A stretch of DNA of 64,000 nucleotides from an uncultured Tolumonas sp. (GCF_963556105.2 NZ_OY829947.1:1-64000), one strand, 5' to 3'. Positions 8,499 through 17,957 are shown, numbered from the stretch's first letter. Made by a program: numbers and translations. The notes: a model not told the origin generated them from the letters alone.

Positions 8499-9722
8499 TT
8501 ATTCATCTTTAAGAAAACTAATCATCTCTGGTAAGCAATGTGAAAAAAGATCGTATTTGTCAATAATTGCTTGCCTAGCTAATGTTCTTATTCTGCTGCA
8601 TTTTGATGGTTCAGCGAGTACTTCTGCAATTTTTTCTGCTAGATAATTACTATTGAAAAAATCTACCAAAAAACCATTTTGTCCATCAGTTATAACTTCT
8701 TTCACTGGCGTTGTTGCTGAAGCAATTAATATACATCCTACCGACATTGCTTCTAACATAGACCAAGAAAGAACAAAAGGGTACGTTAAATAAACATGAG
8801 CAGCCGAAATTTGTAATATTTTCAAATAGTCTACATATGGCAATTTACCTAGGAAATGAACTTTCGACCAGTCAACATATCCATCTAGTTCTTGAATGTA
8901 TTGCTCACGATAAGTAGAGAAATGAACAGCACGACGCCCATAACTTACATCATCACCGCCGACTATTAGTATATGAGCATCTGGTCGTAAAGATTGCAAT
9001 TTTGGTATTGATCTCATAAAACAATGAAACCCACGGTAAGGTTCTAGATTCCTAGCCACATACGTAACTACCTCATCGCCAACTCTAAACTGTCTTTCTC
9101 CAATTTTTATCCAAGCATTTGCATCCGGTTTAAGATAATTTGTATCAATGCCTTCATGTATTACTCTAATTTTTGAATGAAATTCCTTAGGATACCTTTC
9201 TTTTTGCCATTGAGTTGGCGACAACCCCTGATCTGAAGATACAAGACTAATTAATTGCGTACTATTTTTGACTCTTGCTTTAAGTTGATCATCCAAAGTA
9301 GATGGAAATTCTGGGTCAAAACCAACATCACCACCCACACTCTGATAATAATATTCAAAATAATTAATATGTCTGGCATCTGGGAATATATCCCTCATAA
9401 ATATTGCCTCCCCCCACCCTGGATGAACAATAATGACGTCAGGATAAAAACCTTTATTCTTCAAATCAACAGCCAAACGAAATACATTCTGACCACGACG
9501 AATATGCCCTTCAAAGTCACGAATATAATGATGTGTCTCTTTACCACAACGAGAGTTTGATTCATAGCCAAACATCTGAATATTCGGATGTAATAAAGGT
9601 CTGTTTTTAATGTTTGCTATATCGCCTATAGCAACAACCATATTCATTTCATCAGCAGCTAATGCTTTAGCAACATGCCGAAATTGGCCAGGGAAATTTT
9701 GATGAATAAAAAGAAATTTCAT
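8499..9722 (-). CDS. Glycosyltransferase, GT4-like
   Basis: A 407-residue probable retaining glycosyltransferase with the GT-B fold. The start MKFLFIHQNFPGQFRH at 9722 is preferred over the upstream GTG at 9740 because it begins at the expected first beta-strand; GGAG lies twelve bases upstream. The N-terminal half contains HPGWGEAIFMRDIFPDARHINYFEYYY, characteristic of a GT4 N-domain subgroup. The C-terminal half contains VTYVARNLEPYRGFHCFM, then LSWSMLEAMSVGCILIASATTPVKEVI, the donor-nucleotide binding region with its Glu. No membrane segment or signal peptide is apparent, so it should act in the cytoplasm. Such genes are often found beside RTX export loci, but whether it glycosylates the RTX protein or a surface polysaccharide cannot be read from sequence. 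Confidence 0.8.
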   Translation of the reverse strand: MKFLFIHQNFPGQFRHVAKALAADEMNMVVAIGDIANIKNRPLLHPNIQMFGYESNSRCGKETHHYIRDFEGHIRRGQNVFRLAVDLKNKGFYPDVIIVHPGWGEAIFMRDIFPDARHINYFEYYYQSVGGDVGFDPEFPSTLDDQLKARVKNSTQLISLVSSDQGLSPTQWQKERYPKEFHSKIRVIHEGIDTNYLKPDANAWIKIGERQFRVGDEVVTYVARNLEPYRGFHCFMRSIPKLQSLRPDAHILIVGGDDVSYGRRAVHFSTYREQYIQELDGYVDWSKVHFLGKLPYVDYLKILQISAAHVYLTYPFVLSWSMLEAMSVGCILIASATTPVKEVITDGQNGFLVDFFNSNYLAEKIAEVLAEPSKCSRIRTLARQAIIDKYDLFSHCLPEMISFLKDE

Positions 9723-9790
9723 GTTATTTGACATCTCCACTAAAGCTATAGTTCAAGCCAAATCAAATATCGTTAATTTATCTAATTTGA

Positions 9791-9821
9791 AAAATAAATT
9801 CATTTTAAATGAATTTATTTT
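9791..9821. repeat. 31-base AT-only near-perfect palindrome
   Basis: AAAATAAATTCATTT (9791-9805) is mirrored by AAATGAATTTATTTT (9807-9821) around a single T. It lies upstream of the glycosyltransferase start and just before the insertion-sequence cluster. It could act as a hairpin terminator, a regulator site or an insertion hot spot; nothing in the sequence chooses between these. Confidence 0.6.
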
Positions 9822-9864
9822 AGCGATTATTTACAATTATAGATAGAGTATGGAGTTAATTCTC

Positions 9865-9907
9865 ATGAAAAATAAAAGCTTATTTGAAATAAATATAGCA
9901 TCATCCT
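9865..9907 (+). pseudogene. Possible 5' fragment of a gene cut by an IS3-type element
   Basis: GGAG at 9852-9855 is followed nine bases later by ATG at 9865. The frame reads MKNKSLFEINIASS and then enters the end of an IS3-type element at about 9908. The good ribosome site and the abrupt junction suggest the head of a disrupted gene. With only 14 codons no family can be named, and chance is a real alternative. Confidence 0.3.
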
Positions 9908-10050
9908 GTAGCGGTCAACTAATGTCGGACAGTAAATTAAGCCGATTCTCTTCTTTTGCTGGTAAAATACCGTTATTATGACTATGTGGTCTCTCCCAGT
10001 TGTAATAGCTCATTAAGTAAGCGCTTATATCTCGGGTTGCTTCCTCTAAA
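9908..10050 (-). mobile_element. IS3-family remnant, transposase C-terminus
   Basis: On the minus strand, 9916-10050 encodes EEATRDISAYLMSYYNWERP followed by HSHNNGILPAKEENRLNLLSDIS and a stop. This is the C-terminal end of an IS3-family OrfB-type integrase (the YYNxxRPH and LxPAxxE motifs are diagnostic). The element's outer end appears to be TGTAGCGGTCAAC starting at 9908. The upstream part of the transposase is missing, cut exactly where the IS630-type element begins. No matching other half was found on the far side of the IS630-type element, so this is a decayed fragment. Confidence 0.78.
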
Positions 10051-10052
10051 TA

Positions 10053-11188
10053 ACTGTTCCGAAATGTTGATCACTTGGTGGGAGTAACTCTGTTTTAGTT
10101 ATGCGATCATATCGTCGCCAAACTAAACAACCGCCCAAAACCGAGTTAGCGCTATGTTAACTGTTTTATCCCGTGCCAAACGCAGGTGCATCGAAAAAGT
10201 CATTCATAAAACCAACGATAAAGAACATGCTCGATGTCTGACCGCTGCAGCATCAGAGGACATACCGTTTCGATGGTTCATCAACTGACTGCCGCAGCTC
10301 GTTCCTCTATTCAACGATGGCTCGGTTGGTATCAGGAATGTGGTATTACCGGACTCGAAAGTAAACAACACGGGCGATTTTGTTCTTTGCCATACCAACA
10401 AATTCGACTCATTCTGGAGCTACTTATTCAGTTTTCGCCTGAAGATTTTGGTTATCAACGCTCACGTTGGAGTTCAGAACTTTTTGCATCATTAATCCAA
10501 CGGATGTGTCCTGAACTCAAGATTGCATCTTCTACCATTCGCCGCTGGCTACCTAAAATAGGTATTGTCTGGCGCAGGGCTGCACCGATATTTCATATTC
10601 GGGACCCGCATCGCGATGAGAAAATAGCATTAATAAACAATGCATTATAAAGTAATTCTGTTGATGAGCCCGTTATTTATGTCGATGAAGCAGACATCGA
10701 CCTGAACCCTAAAATCGGCGCAGACTGGATGCGGCGCCATCAGCAAAAACACATTCCCACACCAGGGAAAAACGAAAAACACTATGTTGCCCGGGCTCTC
10801 AATAGTCAGACTGGTAAGGTGATTTACACCACTGGATTGAGTAAGGATTCAGAATTATTTATTCAACTACTGGAAAAGCTGAAACGGCATTACCGTCGGG
10901 CGAAAAAAATCATTCTGGTTCTTGATAATTACGTGATCCATAAAAGTCAAAAGACACAGATATGGCTCAAGAACAATCCAGAATTTGAGTTACTGTTTCA
11001 ACCTGTGTACTCACCTTGGGTTAATCGGATTGAACTACTCTGACGCTCGATACACGAGATGGTCACCAGAAACCACCGATGTCGAGCGATGTGAGGGTTA
11101 TTGCAAAAAGTGAAGTATTTTCTGGATCATGTCAGCCCATTCGCAACATCAGCACGAAGTAAATAGGTGGAGCACAATTAGAATCAGT
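10053..11188 (+). mobile_element. IS630-family insertion sequence, degenerate
   Basis: The boundaries are inferred from imperfect terminal inverted repeats: ACTGTTCCGAAATGTTG at 10053 against the reverse complement of the sequence ending at 11188 (14 of the first 22 positions match). Both ends are flanked by TA (10051-10052 and 11189-11190), as expected for the TA target of IS630/Tc1-mariner elements. The element interrupts the IS3-type remnant, so it arrived later. Its transposase is dead, as described separately. Confidence 0.65.
10154..11166 (+). pseudogene. IS630-family transposase pseudogene
   Basis: The reading starts MLTVLSRAKRRCIEKVIHKT in one frame. Near 10240-10262 it shifts to a second frame carrying the helix-turn-helix (GHTVSMVHQLTAAARSSIQRW). 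The second frame then meets a TAA at 10648, a TGA at 11041 and a second TGA near 11089 before a natural end SPFATSARSK at 11166. Both TGA codons sit where tryptophan (TGG) is expected, for example IELLW. DDE catalytic motifs remain recognisable: YVDEADIDLNPKIG, LVLDNYVIHKS and YSPWVNRIE. One frameshift and three stops make it non-functional. Confidence 0.85.
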
Positions 11189-11223
11189 TATTTTGCTTGA
11201 AATACGCCGATACATATGATTCC

Positions 11224-11267
11224 ATAACAATCCGAAGCCGACCAAGGGTCTGACTTCGGATTGTTAT
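11224..11267. terminator. Strong hairpin, probable bidirectional terminator
   Basis: ATAACAATCCGAAG (11224-11237) pairs perfectly over 14 bases with CTTCGGATTGTTAT (11254-11267). The 16-base loop includes a further ACC/GGT pairing. It is placed just downstream of the minus-strand small secreted protein gene and just after the IS630-type remnant. Confidence 0.65.
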
Positions 11268-11289
11268 TATACTCTCGGCCTTGATGCTG

Positions 11290-11722
11290 TTAGTTTTTAG
11301 CTTTTCCAGATCCTTTACCGCTGTTATTCATCATTCCGCCCCCCATTCCCATGCCGGTTGCTTTACCACTACCAATACCCTGACTAATTCATCATTGGTG
11401 TATCGGATAAAGTCACGCCTTTGGCTTTGGCGCGTTCCAGCATCAGTTTGCGATGTTCGAGACGGATTTTCTGACGTTCTTCATCAGTGGCGGCATTTCG
11501 CATTTGTGTGTGAAAAGCAGTTCGCTCTTCCACCGTCATTAGCTGATAACCAAAGATAGTCTCTTTTTCAGCTGGCACTGCAGGCGTCGCTGGCGCGGTT
11601 GGTGTCGCCGGTACAGCTTTAGTAGCTGGTACGGCGGGTGTTGCTTTTTCTGCGGCCAAACCGGCAAACGGAAGCAATACCAAACCGACCAATGCAAACT
11701 TAACAAGCATATTTGATAGCAT
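11290..11722 (-). CDS. Small secreted Ala/Pro-rich protein with frameshifted Gly/Met tail
   Basis: The intact frame (11384-11722) encodes 112 residues. It has a signal peptide (LVKFALVGLVLLPFAGLAA), an Ala/Pro/Thr-rich linker of PATPxVPA repeats, then a charged helix with ERTAFHTQMRNAATDEERQK. It stops after DTPMMN. In the +1 frame immediately beyond that stop, 11290-11385 reads QGIGSGKATGMGMGGGMMNN followed by SGKGSGKAKN and a stop. Glycine/methionine tails of this kind are normal in related small secreted proteins, so one indel near 11385 has probably truncated the gene. The start at 11722 has AGAGGA upstream. The function is unknown; the tail suggests metal binding, which is a guess. The downstream hairpin at 11224 fits the longer version. 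Confidence 0.6.
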
Positions 11723-11901
11723 TTTAAATTCCTCTACTTTACGAAGAGAAAAAGAGTCGTTCGCATTCAGGTGAATGACACCATAAGTATAGTTTACTTA
11801 AATTAACAATTCCTAATTTAAATGAACACGCCCCAGCTCACTACGCTGAAATCAACACTAACTATACTTAGTGGAGACTTGAATGAAATCAGGGGAAGCC
11901 T

Positions 11902-12927
11902 GTGTTGACCTGGCGCAAGATAGCGAGTTTCTTAGTGCTTTTGCTATTGGTAGCAGCAGGTATCTTTTACTTTCAAAAAACGCTATCCGTCATGGTTACC
12001 CACCCCGGTCGCGGTCAAGCGATAGAGGCGGTATATGCCACTGGCACAGTCGAATCGAGCGTGACCGTTCGCATTGCTCCTGAGCGGGCAGCTCGCTTAG
12101 TTGCATTAACAGCGGATGAAGGTGTAAAAGTCAAAACGGGTCAGATCCTCGCCCGGTTTGATGATGCAGAATTACAAGCCAATCTGCAGGAAATGCGCAT
12201 TCGCCAGCTCAATGCGGAACAGCATGTTTCCCGGATGGAAAAATTATATCAACGCGGTGCTACCAGTATTGAATTGCTGGAACAAGCGCGAGCCGATGCC
12301 AATGCCGCAAAAGCCGTCACCCAACGTTTCCAAGTGCAGGTTAACTCACTGACCTTATTCAGCCCCGTTGATGGTGAGGTCATTCGCCGTGATGGTGAAG
12401 TCGGCGATTTCATTCCGGTTAATCAGCCGGTGTTTTATCTTCGGAAGGCCGATACACCACTGCGTTTAGTCGTCGATGTGGATGAAGAAGATATTCCTGC
12501 CGTTAAATCTGGTCAGCCGGTGTTGATCACCACCGATGCTTTTGCAGGGCAAGTTTTTCATGCCACCGTTTCCGATATCACACCGAAAGGTGACGCGGTG
12601 ACTCGCAGTTATCGGGTGCGGGTTATTTTACCAGCCAGTATTCCGCTGTTAATCGGCATGACAGCAGAAGCCAATATCATCACCGCACAACGAGAACATG
12701 CACTGTTGGTCCCGAATTCTGCATTGATTAATAACACAGTCTGGCTGTTCAAAGCAGGTAAAGCCGTGCAGCAACCGGTGAAAATCGGGGCAAAAAATGC
12801 GGATAAAACAGAAATAATAGAAGGCATTTCTGAACAGGATCTACTCATTGTTGACCCGCCACTCTCTTTAAAAGCAAACCAACCCGTTAATGCTAAAATG
12901 CAGGAAATTTCGGGGGCGCAGTCATGA
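11902..12927 (+). CDS. HlyD/RND-type periplasmic adaptor of an ABC exporter
   Basis: A 341-residue membrane fusion protein. It starts at GTG 11902 with AGGGGAAG seven bases upstream. One N-terminal membrane anchor (~7-24) is followed by a lipoyl half (VRIAPERAARLVALTADEGV), a short coiled coil (~90-140) and the second lipoyl half (LFSPVDGEVIRRDGEVGDFI). A beta-barrel/membrane-proximal domain ends at ~320. The stop overlaps the start of the permease gene (ATGA), and the ATPase follows in the same way, so the three form a MacA/DevB-type tripartite export system. No outer-membrane channel is encoded here, so a TolC elsewhere would be needed. The substrate cannot be deduced. Confidence 0.88.
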   Translation: MLTWRKIASFLVLLLLVAAGIFYFQKTLSVMVTHPGRGQAIEAVYATGTVESSVTVRIAPERAARLVALTADEGVKVKTGQILARFDDAELQANLQEMRIRQLNAEQHVSRMEKLYQRGATSIELLEQARADANAAKAVTQRFQVQVNSLTLFSPVDGEVIRRDGEVGDFIPVNQPVFYLRKADTPLRLVVDVDEEDIPAVKSGQPVLITTDAFAGQVFHATVSDITPKGDAVTRSYRVRVILPASIPLLIGMTAEANIITAQREHALLVPNSALINNTVWLFKAGKAVQQPVKIGAKNADKTEIIEGISEQDLLIVDPPLSLKANQPVNAKMQEISGAQS

Positions 12928-14168
12928 GCCTTGCCGCTTCCATCGCAATCAGTCATTTATTATCGCGGCGGCGACAAACCATTGTTTCCGTGCTTGGCAT
13001 TACCTTAGGCGTCTCGTTCTTTCTCGCGATCTCAGCCATGATGCGCGGTTCAGAAAACGACTTCATGCAACGGTTAGTTGATAACTCACCGCATGTCACC
13101 GTGTATGACGAATATCGAAACCCACGCCAGCAACCGATCCAGATCGCCTTCCCCACCGCTATTGCCGATATTCATGGTATGAAACCGCGAACCGAGCTAC
13201 GCGGCATCCGGCAATATAAAGAGAAATTAGCGTTAATTGCCTGCCGCACGGATTTACAAATTGCGGCAGTATTACAAGGACAAGTGATCGCATCATTCGC
13301 TGGTATGACGCGCGGCGTTTCTATTACCGGTATAAAACCAGAGCAGATGAAAAACGTCAGCCGGATCGAGCATTATTTTGTGGCAGGTTCGCTTGATAGC
13401 CTGTCTGCGAACCCCAATGGCATCATTATTGGCGTCGGTTTGGCCGATAAATTCCAACTCAAAATGGGCGATAAGCTTTCCATCACATCACCATCCGGGA
13501 CGATACATCTGATGAAAATTGTCGGCCTATTTAATACCGGCACCACTAACTATGATGAGTCGCAAACCTTTGCATTATTGAATCGGGTACAAAACCTGCT
13601 GGAACGCCCAAATGTCGCCAATCGGTTTATCTTAAAACTGCAAGACCCACAGCAATCGGCAGTGGTTGCCCATCAAATTGAACAGGAACTCGGTTATAAA
13701 ACCCAGTCCTGGCAGGAAGCCAGTCAGGATCTGATGAATCTGGTGCTGATCCGCAATCTGATCATGTATAGCGTGGTCAGTGCCATCTTACTTGTCGCTT
13801 CGTTTGGTATTTATAACGTCATCTCTACCGTCGTGCTGGAAAAAACCAAAGATATCGCCATTTTGAAATCAATTGGTTTTGAGGCTCGCGACATTGAGCG
13901 AATATTTCTGATTGAAGGCGCCATCTTGGGGTTGATCGGCAGTATTTCTGGTTCGGTAGTCGGCCTGTCGTTTATGTATGGCTTAAGCCGAATTGCCATT
14001 AAAAGCCCGTTTAATACGACTCGCGCCTTCTTACCCATTGATTGGAGCCCTGACCAGATCTGGATTGCCATCACCTTTGCGATGCTATCAGCTTTATTTG
14101 CCGCCTGGTTACCCGCACGTAAAGGCGGCCGCGTTCGGCCAGTTGATATTTTGCGAGGTGCCGAATGA
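12924..14168 (+). CDS. ABC exporter permease, FtsX/MacB-like
   Basis: A 414-residue inner-membrane protein with the FtsX/LolC/MacB topology. A first membrane segment (~17-38, RRRQTIVSVLGITLGVSFFLAI) is followed by a large periplasmic domain (~40-275). Three C-terminal membrane segments are preceded by the coupling motif VVLEKTKDIAILKSIGFEARDIERIF, typical of the family. It overlaps the adaptor by four bases and the ATPase by four bases. Family members act as mechanotransmitters rather than conventional channels, exporting peptides, lipids or lipoproteins. The adaptor partner argues against a Lol lipoprotein system and for a MacAB/DevBCA-like exporter. Confidence 0.9.
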   Translation: MSLAASIAISHLLSRRRQTIVSVLGITLGVSFFLAISAMMRGSENDFMQRLVDNSPHVTVYDEYRNPRQQPIQIAFPTAIADIHGMKPRTELRGIRQYKEKLALIACRTDLQIAAVLQGQVIASFAGMTRGVSITGIKPEQMKNVSRIEHYFVAGSLDSLSANPNGIIIGVGLADKFQLKMGDKLSITSPSGTIHLMKIVGLFNTGTTNYDESQTFALLNRVQNLLERPNVANRFILKLQDPQQSAVVAHQIEQELGYKTQSWQEASQDLMNLVLIRNLIMYSVVSAILLVASFGIYNVISTVVLEKTKDIAILKSIGFEARDIERIFLIEGAILGLIGSISGSVVGLSFMYGLSRIAIKSPFNTTRAFLPIDWSPDQIWIAITFAMLSALFAAWLPARKGGRVRPVDILRGAE

Positions 14169-14842
14169 AAAATGTCCTGCGCACAGAAAAACTCACTCGG
14201 ATCTTACCCAATGAAATACCGGTGACGCTGGTGCAGGATATCGATATTACCATTGGGCAAAGCGAGTTCGTGGCGATTATGGGCCCTTCCGGTTCGGGCA
14301 AATCGTCGTTACTGTATCTGCTTGGTCTGCTGGATTCGCCCACTTCCGGCAAATTATGGTTGGATGAGGAAGAAACCAGCCAGTTTAGCGATAATCGACT
14401 CGCCCAGATCCGGCTACAGCGAATTGGTTTTGTCTTTCAGTTTCATTTCCTGCTGGCAGAATTCTCTTCGCTGGAAAATGTCATGTTACCAATGCGGAAA
14501 CTGGGTCAGCTTTCTGAACAACAAGCAAAACAGAAGGCCAGTCAGTTGCTGGAAAATCTGGGCATGCAAGAGCATCAGCATAAATTACCCTGCCAGCTTT
14601 CCGGCGGACAACGACAGCGAGTCGCCGTTGCCCGAGCCTTAGCAAATGATCCCGTGTTGATTTTGGCCGATGAACCCACGGGTGCGTTGGACACTAAATC
14701 GAGTGTAAATGTCCGCACCATATTGCATGATCTTTCCCAAAATCATCAGTGTGCAATTATCGCCGTAACACACGATGCAGAATTTGCCAAAGTGGCTGAT
14801 CGGCAAATCCATTTGATCGATGGGCGCTTGGTGCCACGATGA
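14165..14842 (+). CDS. ABC exporter ATPase, LolD/MacB-type
   Basis: A 225-residue cytoplasmic ATPase, the third gene of the adaptor-permease-ATPase operon, starting inside the permease stop (ATGA). It has Walker [10 protein letters not shown] near residue 40, a Q-loop in [14 protein letters not shown], signature [15 protein letters not shown], Walker [13 protein letters not shown] and the switch His in VTHD. The DEPTGALD extension and small size are characteristic of the LolD/MacB/FtsE group. With two FtsX-type permeases it would form the dimeric core. The convergent chemoreceptor gene begins 14 bases beyond the stop. Confidence 0.92.
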   Translation: MKNVLRTEKLTRILPNEIPVTLVQDIDITIGQSEFVAIMGPSGSGKSSLLYLLGLLDSPTSGKLWLDEEETSQFSDNRLAQIRLQRIGFVFQFHFLLAEFSSLENVMLPMRKLGQLSEQQAKQKASQLLENLGMQEHQHKLPCQLSGGQRQRVAVARALANDPVLILADEPTGALDTKSSVNVRTILHDLSQNHQCAIIAVTHDAEFAKVADRQIHLIDGRLVPR

Positions 14843-14856
14843 TAGAAAAATACCGA

Positions 14857-16488
14857 TTAGTTCATCAGTTTATGCATCGTCTGATGCAATTCAGACGAAA
14901 TCGTATGTAATTGATGACTCGCACCTTCCGTCACATTCGCATTGTCCTGATTGTCAGTAGCAATATCTTTAATCTCAATTAAGTTGCGTGAAATATCTTC
15001 AACGACCGATGTTTGTTCCTCAGCGGCAGTGGCTATCTGTTGAGTCATATTATGAATTTCACTGATTGCTGTCGTAATTTGTTGCAACATATCACCCGCT
15101 TCAGTGACTTTTTCAACACTATCACCACTCAATAACCGACTACTCGCAATAGCCTGTACCGCATCTTTCGTTCCGCTCTGTACGGTCGTGATGATGGTAT
15201 TAATTTCAGCCGTAGAATCTGCGGTACGTTTTGCCAATGTGCGAACCTCATCCGCAACAACCGCGAAACCACGCCCATGTTCACCTGCTCTTGCGGCTTC
15301 AATGGCCGCGTTTAATGCAAGTAAATTAGTCTGTTCGGCAATATTGCGGATCACTTCTAATACCGTGCTGATCCGGCGACTATCTTCATCTAACTGCTGA
15401 ATAACGCCGGCTGTATTTTCTATTTCACCACTCATTCGGGTAATCATGGTGATGGTTGACTGCATCACCTGTTCGCCCTCTTGCGCTGCGCGATCAGCTT
15501 GATTTGCAGCGACAGCCGCTGTCTCTGCGCTATTCGCTACATCCTGAGCAGTGGCAGACATTTCATGCATTGCTGTCGCGACCAAATCAGTCCGCTCTAA
15601 TTGATCACGGGCACTGCCAGCCATAATACTGGAGGTGCTTTTTAGTTTTGAACTGGATTGATCGAGCTGATCGATACTTTGTGTCAGTTGGGTGAATGTA
15701 CCCAATAAAGAATCGCGCAGGATATTAGCCGCTTTAGCCAATGAACCTAATTCATCTTGCCTTTGGATCTGGAAGCCACGTTCGAAATGACCCTGACTGA
15801 GTTGCGTTATATAACCAATCACATCACGGATAGGATTAATAATCCGGCTATTGATCAGCCAGATACCAAATAAAATCACCAAGACACTCGAGGCAATAAT
15901 AGTAGCAATACCAAGGAAAATAGCTTTATTAGCATGTTCACGAATAAGTAATGATTCTTTGTCAGCTTTTCCATGTAACAATTTAACCAGTGCAGACATT
16001 TTGTCACTTGCACCACGGTCAATACCCGTTACCGCTTTGTCTCCTACAGCTGGATCAGCGCCGGCCGCTAAAAAAATATCTTTGCCCTTACGATAGGCAA
16101 TACCTAATTGTGTATGTTCATCCAGCAGTTCTTTTATTTGAGAAACTAACGCCGGGTCATTTTGATTTGTAGCCAATGTTTGTAATGCCGTCAATTGAGC
16201 ATTAACTTTCGATTCCTGAGACTCAAACTGCTTCCAGTATTTATCCAGACTCTCCGGCTTGCGTCCTCGTAAAAGAACGTTTTTCCATTCCTGCACCTGA
16301 ATTTTAAACTCCAGATTTGCAGTATCTACCATTTGAGAGGACTTAAGCGTTCCAGACATCAGGTCACTATAAGCGGTAACAGCTTGTGACAAATATCGGA
16401 AACAAAATAATGCAATAATAATGACGAGGAGGACGCTAGCTCCTTGCAATGTAAGCAATTGACTACGTAATGAACGATTAATAGACAT
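14857..16488 (-). CDS. Methyl-accepting chemotaxis protein, 4-helix-bundle sensor
   Basis: A 543-residue membrane chemoreceptor. Membrane segments lie near residues 14-32 and 190-212, bracketing a periplasmic helical region of ~155 residues that resembles a four-helix-bundle (4HB_MCP) ligand domain. A HAMP domain follows (~213-265, [20 protein letters not shown]). The signalling domain has the invariant hairpin tip [20 protein letters not shown] followed by [22 protein letters not shown], which binds CheA/CheW. Methylation-type Gln/Glu/Ala clusters flank it. There is no C-terminal NWETF-type pentapeptide; it ends HKLMN. The ligand is unknown. It is a single-gene unit convergent with the exporter operon. 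Confidence 0.93.
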   Translation of the reverse strand: MSINRSLRSQLLTLQGASVLLVIIIALFCFRYLSQAVTAYSDLMSGTLKSSQMVDTANLEFKIQVQEWKNVLLRGRKPESLDKYWKQFESQESKVNAQLTALQTLATNQNDPALVSQIKELLDEHTQLGIAYRKGKDIFLAAGADPAVGDKAVTGIDRGASDKMSALVKLLHGKADKESLLIREHANKAIFLGIATIIASSVLVILFGIWLINSRIINPIRDVIGYITQLSQGHFERGFQIQRQDELGSLAKAANILRDSLLGTFTQLTQSIDQLDQSSSKLKSTSSIMAGSARDQLERTDLVATAMHEMSATAQDVANSAETAAVAANQADRAAQEGEQVMQSTITMITRMSGEIENTAGVIQQLDEDSRRISTVLEVIRNIAEQTNLLALNAAIEAARAGEHGRGFAVVADEVRTLAKRTADSTAEINTIITTVQSGTKDAVQAIASSRLLSGDSVEKVTEAGDMLQQITTAISEIHNMTQQIATAAEEQTSVVEDISRNLIEIKDIATDNQDNANVTEGASHQLHTISSELHQTMHKLMN

Positions 16489-16691
16489 AGGAAACTATGA
16501 CCCTCTGTATTTGTAACTAAATTCTGATTTTAGACTATACCAGCAACTTCATTTATTACATTTTTATGACAACAGTTTATTCCATTCAAGCGATAGCTCG
16601 GAGAATAAGCATCATGCAAAAATATCCATCACTATAATTATGTTGATGCAAAAATGGTTTTCTACAATTCATGACTTAGCAGGGAATTACC

Positions 16692-17780
16692 ATGCTTGAT
16701 CAGGTCACCGCTCGTTTTATGCGCCGCACGATTGTTGGCTTATTATTAGGCGGCTTACTCATCCTCGGTTATATCGTACTGCAGCCTTTTATTGTTCCCG
16801 TTGCTTGGGCCATGATCATTGCCTATGCCACCTGGCCGCTCTTTTTACTAATACGAAAATATATTCATCAGAGTAAAACGCTGAGTGCATTACTCATGAC
16901 GCTCTTGCTCACGACAGCATTCGTATTACCAACATTGTGGATGCTTTCGTTACTAAAGAATGAGGTGAGTTTGGTCTTTGCCGAGCTGAGTGGCCGATTG
17001 ACGCAAGCCCAGCCTGAACTACCTAAATATATTCGTACATTGCCTTGGTTGGGGAATTGGCTAAACGATCTGTTTACCCAAATGACCGCTAACCCGGCAG
17101 CCTTTCAGGCTAAAATCTCAACATGGATTAGCGAAGGCTCAAATCAACTAGTAACCGTTCTAGGCGACATGGGGCGTAATGCCGCCAAGATGGGCTTTGC
17201 ACTGATCACGCTCTTTTTCTTGTTTCGGGATGGCAACCATGTCTTGAGGCAAGTTCATCAGGTGTTATTTCGTTTCCTTGGTGCTCGGATCGACAACTAT
17301 CTGACAGCCGTCGGTGGAATGACAAAAGCCGTCGTTTGGGGGCTAATCGCTACCGCATTGGCTCAAGGTTTTGTCGCAGGTCTCGGATATTGGTGGACCG
17401 GCATTCCCGCCCCGATGCTGCTGGGTGCATTAACAGCACTAGCTGCATTAATTCCATTCGGTGCGCCTTTTGTTTGGGTGACTATATCGGTACTTTTATT
17501 AGCAGAAGGAAATTATCTTGATGGCATTATTCTGTTTTTATGGGGAACCTTAGCGGTCAGCTCCGTAGATAATTTAGTTCGGCCTATGGTGATCAGTAAT
17601 GCAACCCGAATTCCGTTTTTACTGGTCATGTTTGGCGTACTCGGTGGATTGACCGCATTCGGTTTAGTGGGGTTATTTCTTGGCCCGGTCATATTGGCGG
17701 TGCTAATAGCTGTCTGGCAGGAATGGCTGGAAGAAACTGAATTAAATACCACAGAGGCTCAAGACAAGAGCAGCGATTGA
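16692..17780 (+). CDS. AI-2E family (UPF0118) membrane permease
   Basis: A 362-residue polytopic inner-membrane protein of the PerM/YdiK/TqsA superfamily. The N-terminus has two close hydrophobic segments (LLLGGLLILGYIVLQPFIVPVAWAM region) and a third near residues 60-85. An amphipathic stretch is followed by a helix cluster (~165-345) containing the family signature PAPMLLGALTALAALIPFGA and the late GGLTAFGLVGLFLGPVILAV. The family includes exporters of autoinducer-2 and putative ion antiporters, so the substrate should not be assumed. A bidirectional terminator follows 28 bases after the stop and separates it from the initiator tRNA on the other strand. Confidence 0.88.
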   Translation: MLDQVTARFMRRTIVGLLLGGLLILGYIVLQPFIVPVAWAMIIAYATWPLFLLIRKYIHQSKTLSALLMTLLLTTAFVLPTLWMLSLLKNEVSLVFAELSGRLTQAQPELPKYIRTLPWLGNWLNDLFTQMTANPAAFQAKISTWISEGSNQLVTVLGDMGRNAAKMGFALITLFFLFRDGNHVLRQVHQVLFRFLGARIDNYLTAVGGMTKAVVWGLIATALAQGFVAGLGYWWTGIPAPMLLGALTALAALIPFGAPFVWVTISVLLLAEGNYLDGIILFLWGTLAVSSVDNLVRPMVISNATRIPFLLVMFGVLGGLTAFGLVGLFLGPVILAVLIAVWQEWLEETELNTTEAQDKSSD

Positions 17781-17808
17781 AGCAATTATAGAAATTGGAA
17801 TAATAAAA

Positions 17809-17831
17809 AAGGCCGCTTTAAAAGCGGCCTT
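17809..17831. terminator. Bidirectional terminator
   Basis: AAGGCCGCTTT (17809-17819) pairs perfectly with AAAGCGGCCTT (17821-17831). A-runs precede it and T-runs follow it, so it works in both directions. It serves the AI-2E family gene on the plus strand and the initiator tRNA on the minus strand. Confidence 0.9.
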
Positions 17832-17839
17832 TTCTGATT

Positions 17840-17916
<77 letters not shown>

Positions 17917-17928
17917 TCAGTGGGGCGG

Positions 17929-17957
17929 ATATTAGTCAGAGAGCTCGAAACAAGCAA
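17929..17957 (-). promoter_or_regulatory. Promoter of tRNA-fMet with GC-rich discriminator
   Basis: On the minus strand TTGCTT (17952-17957) and TAATAT (17929-17934) are separated by 17 bases. They are followed by the discriminator CCGCCCC before the tRNA 5' end. This is the pattern of a sigma-70 stable-RNA promoter, and such GC-rich discriminators usually make promoters sensitive to ppGpp. Confidence 0.7.

Noticed and set aside
11281..11559. Plus-strand 92-codon open frame across the small secreted protein
   Set aside because: The minus-strand reading has a signal peptide, a ribosome site and a coherent tail in the adjacent frame; the plus reading has none of these.
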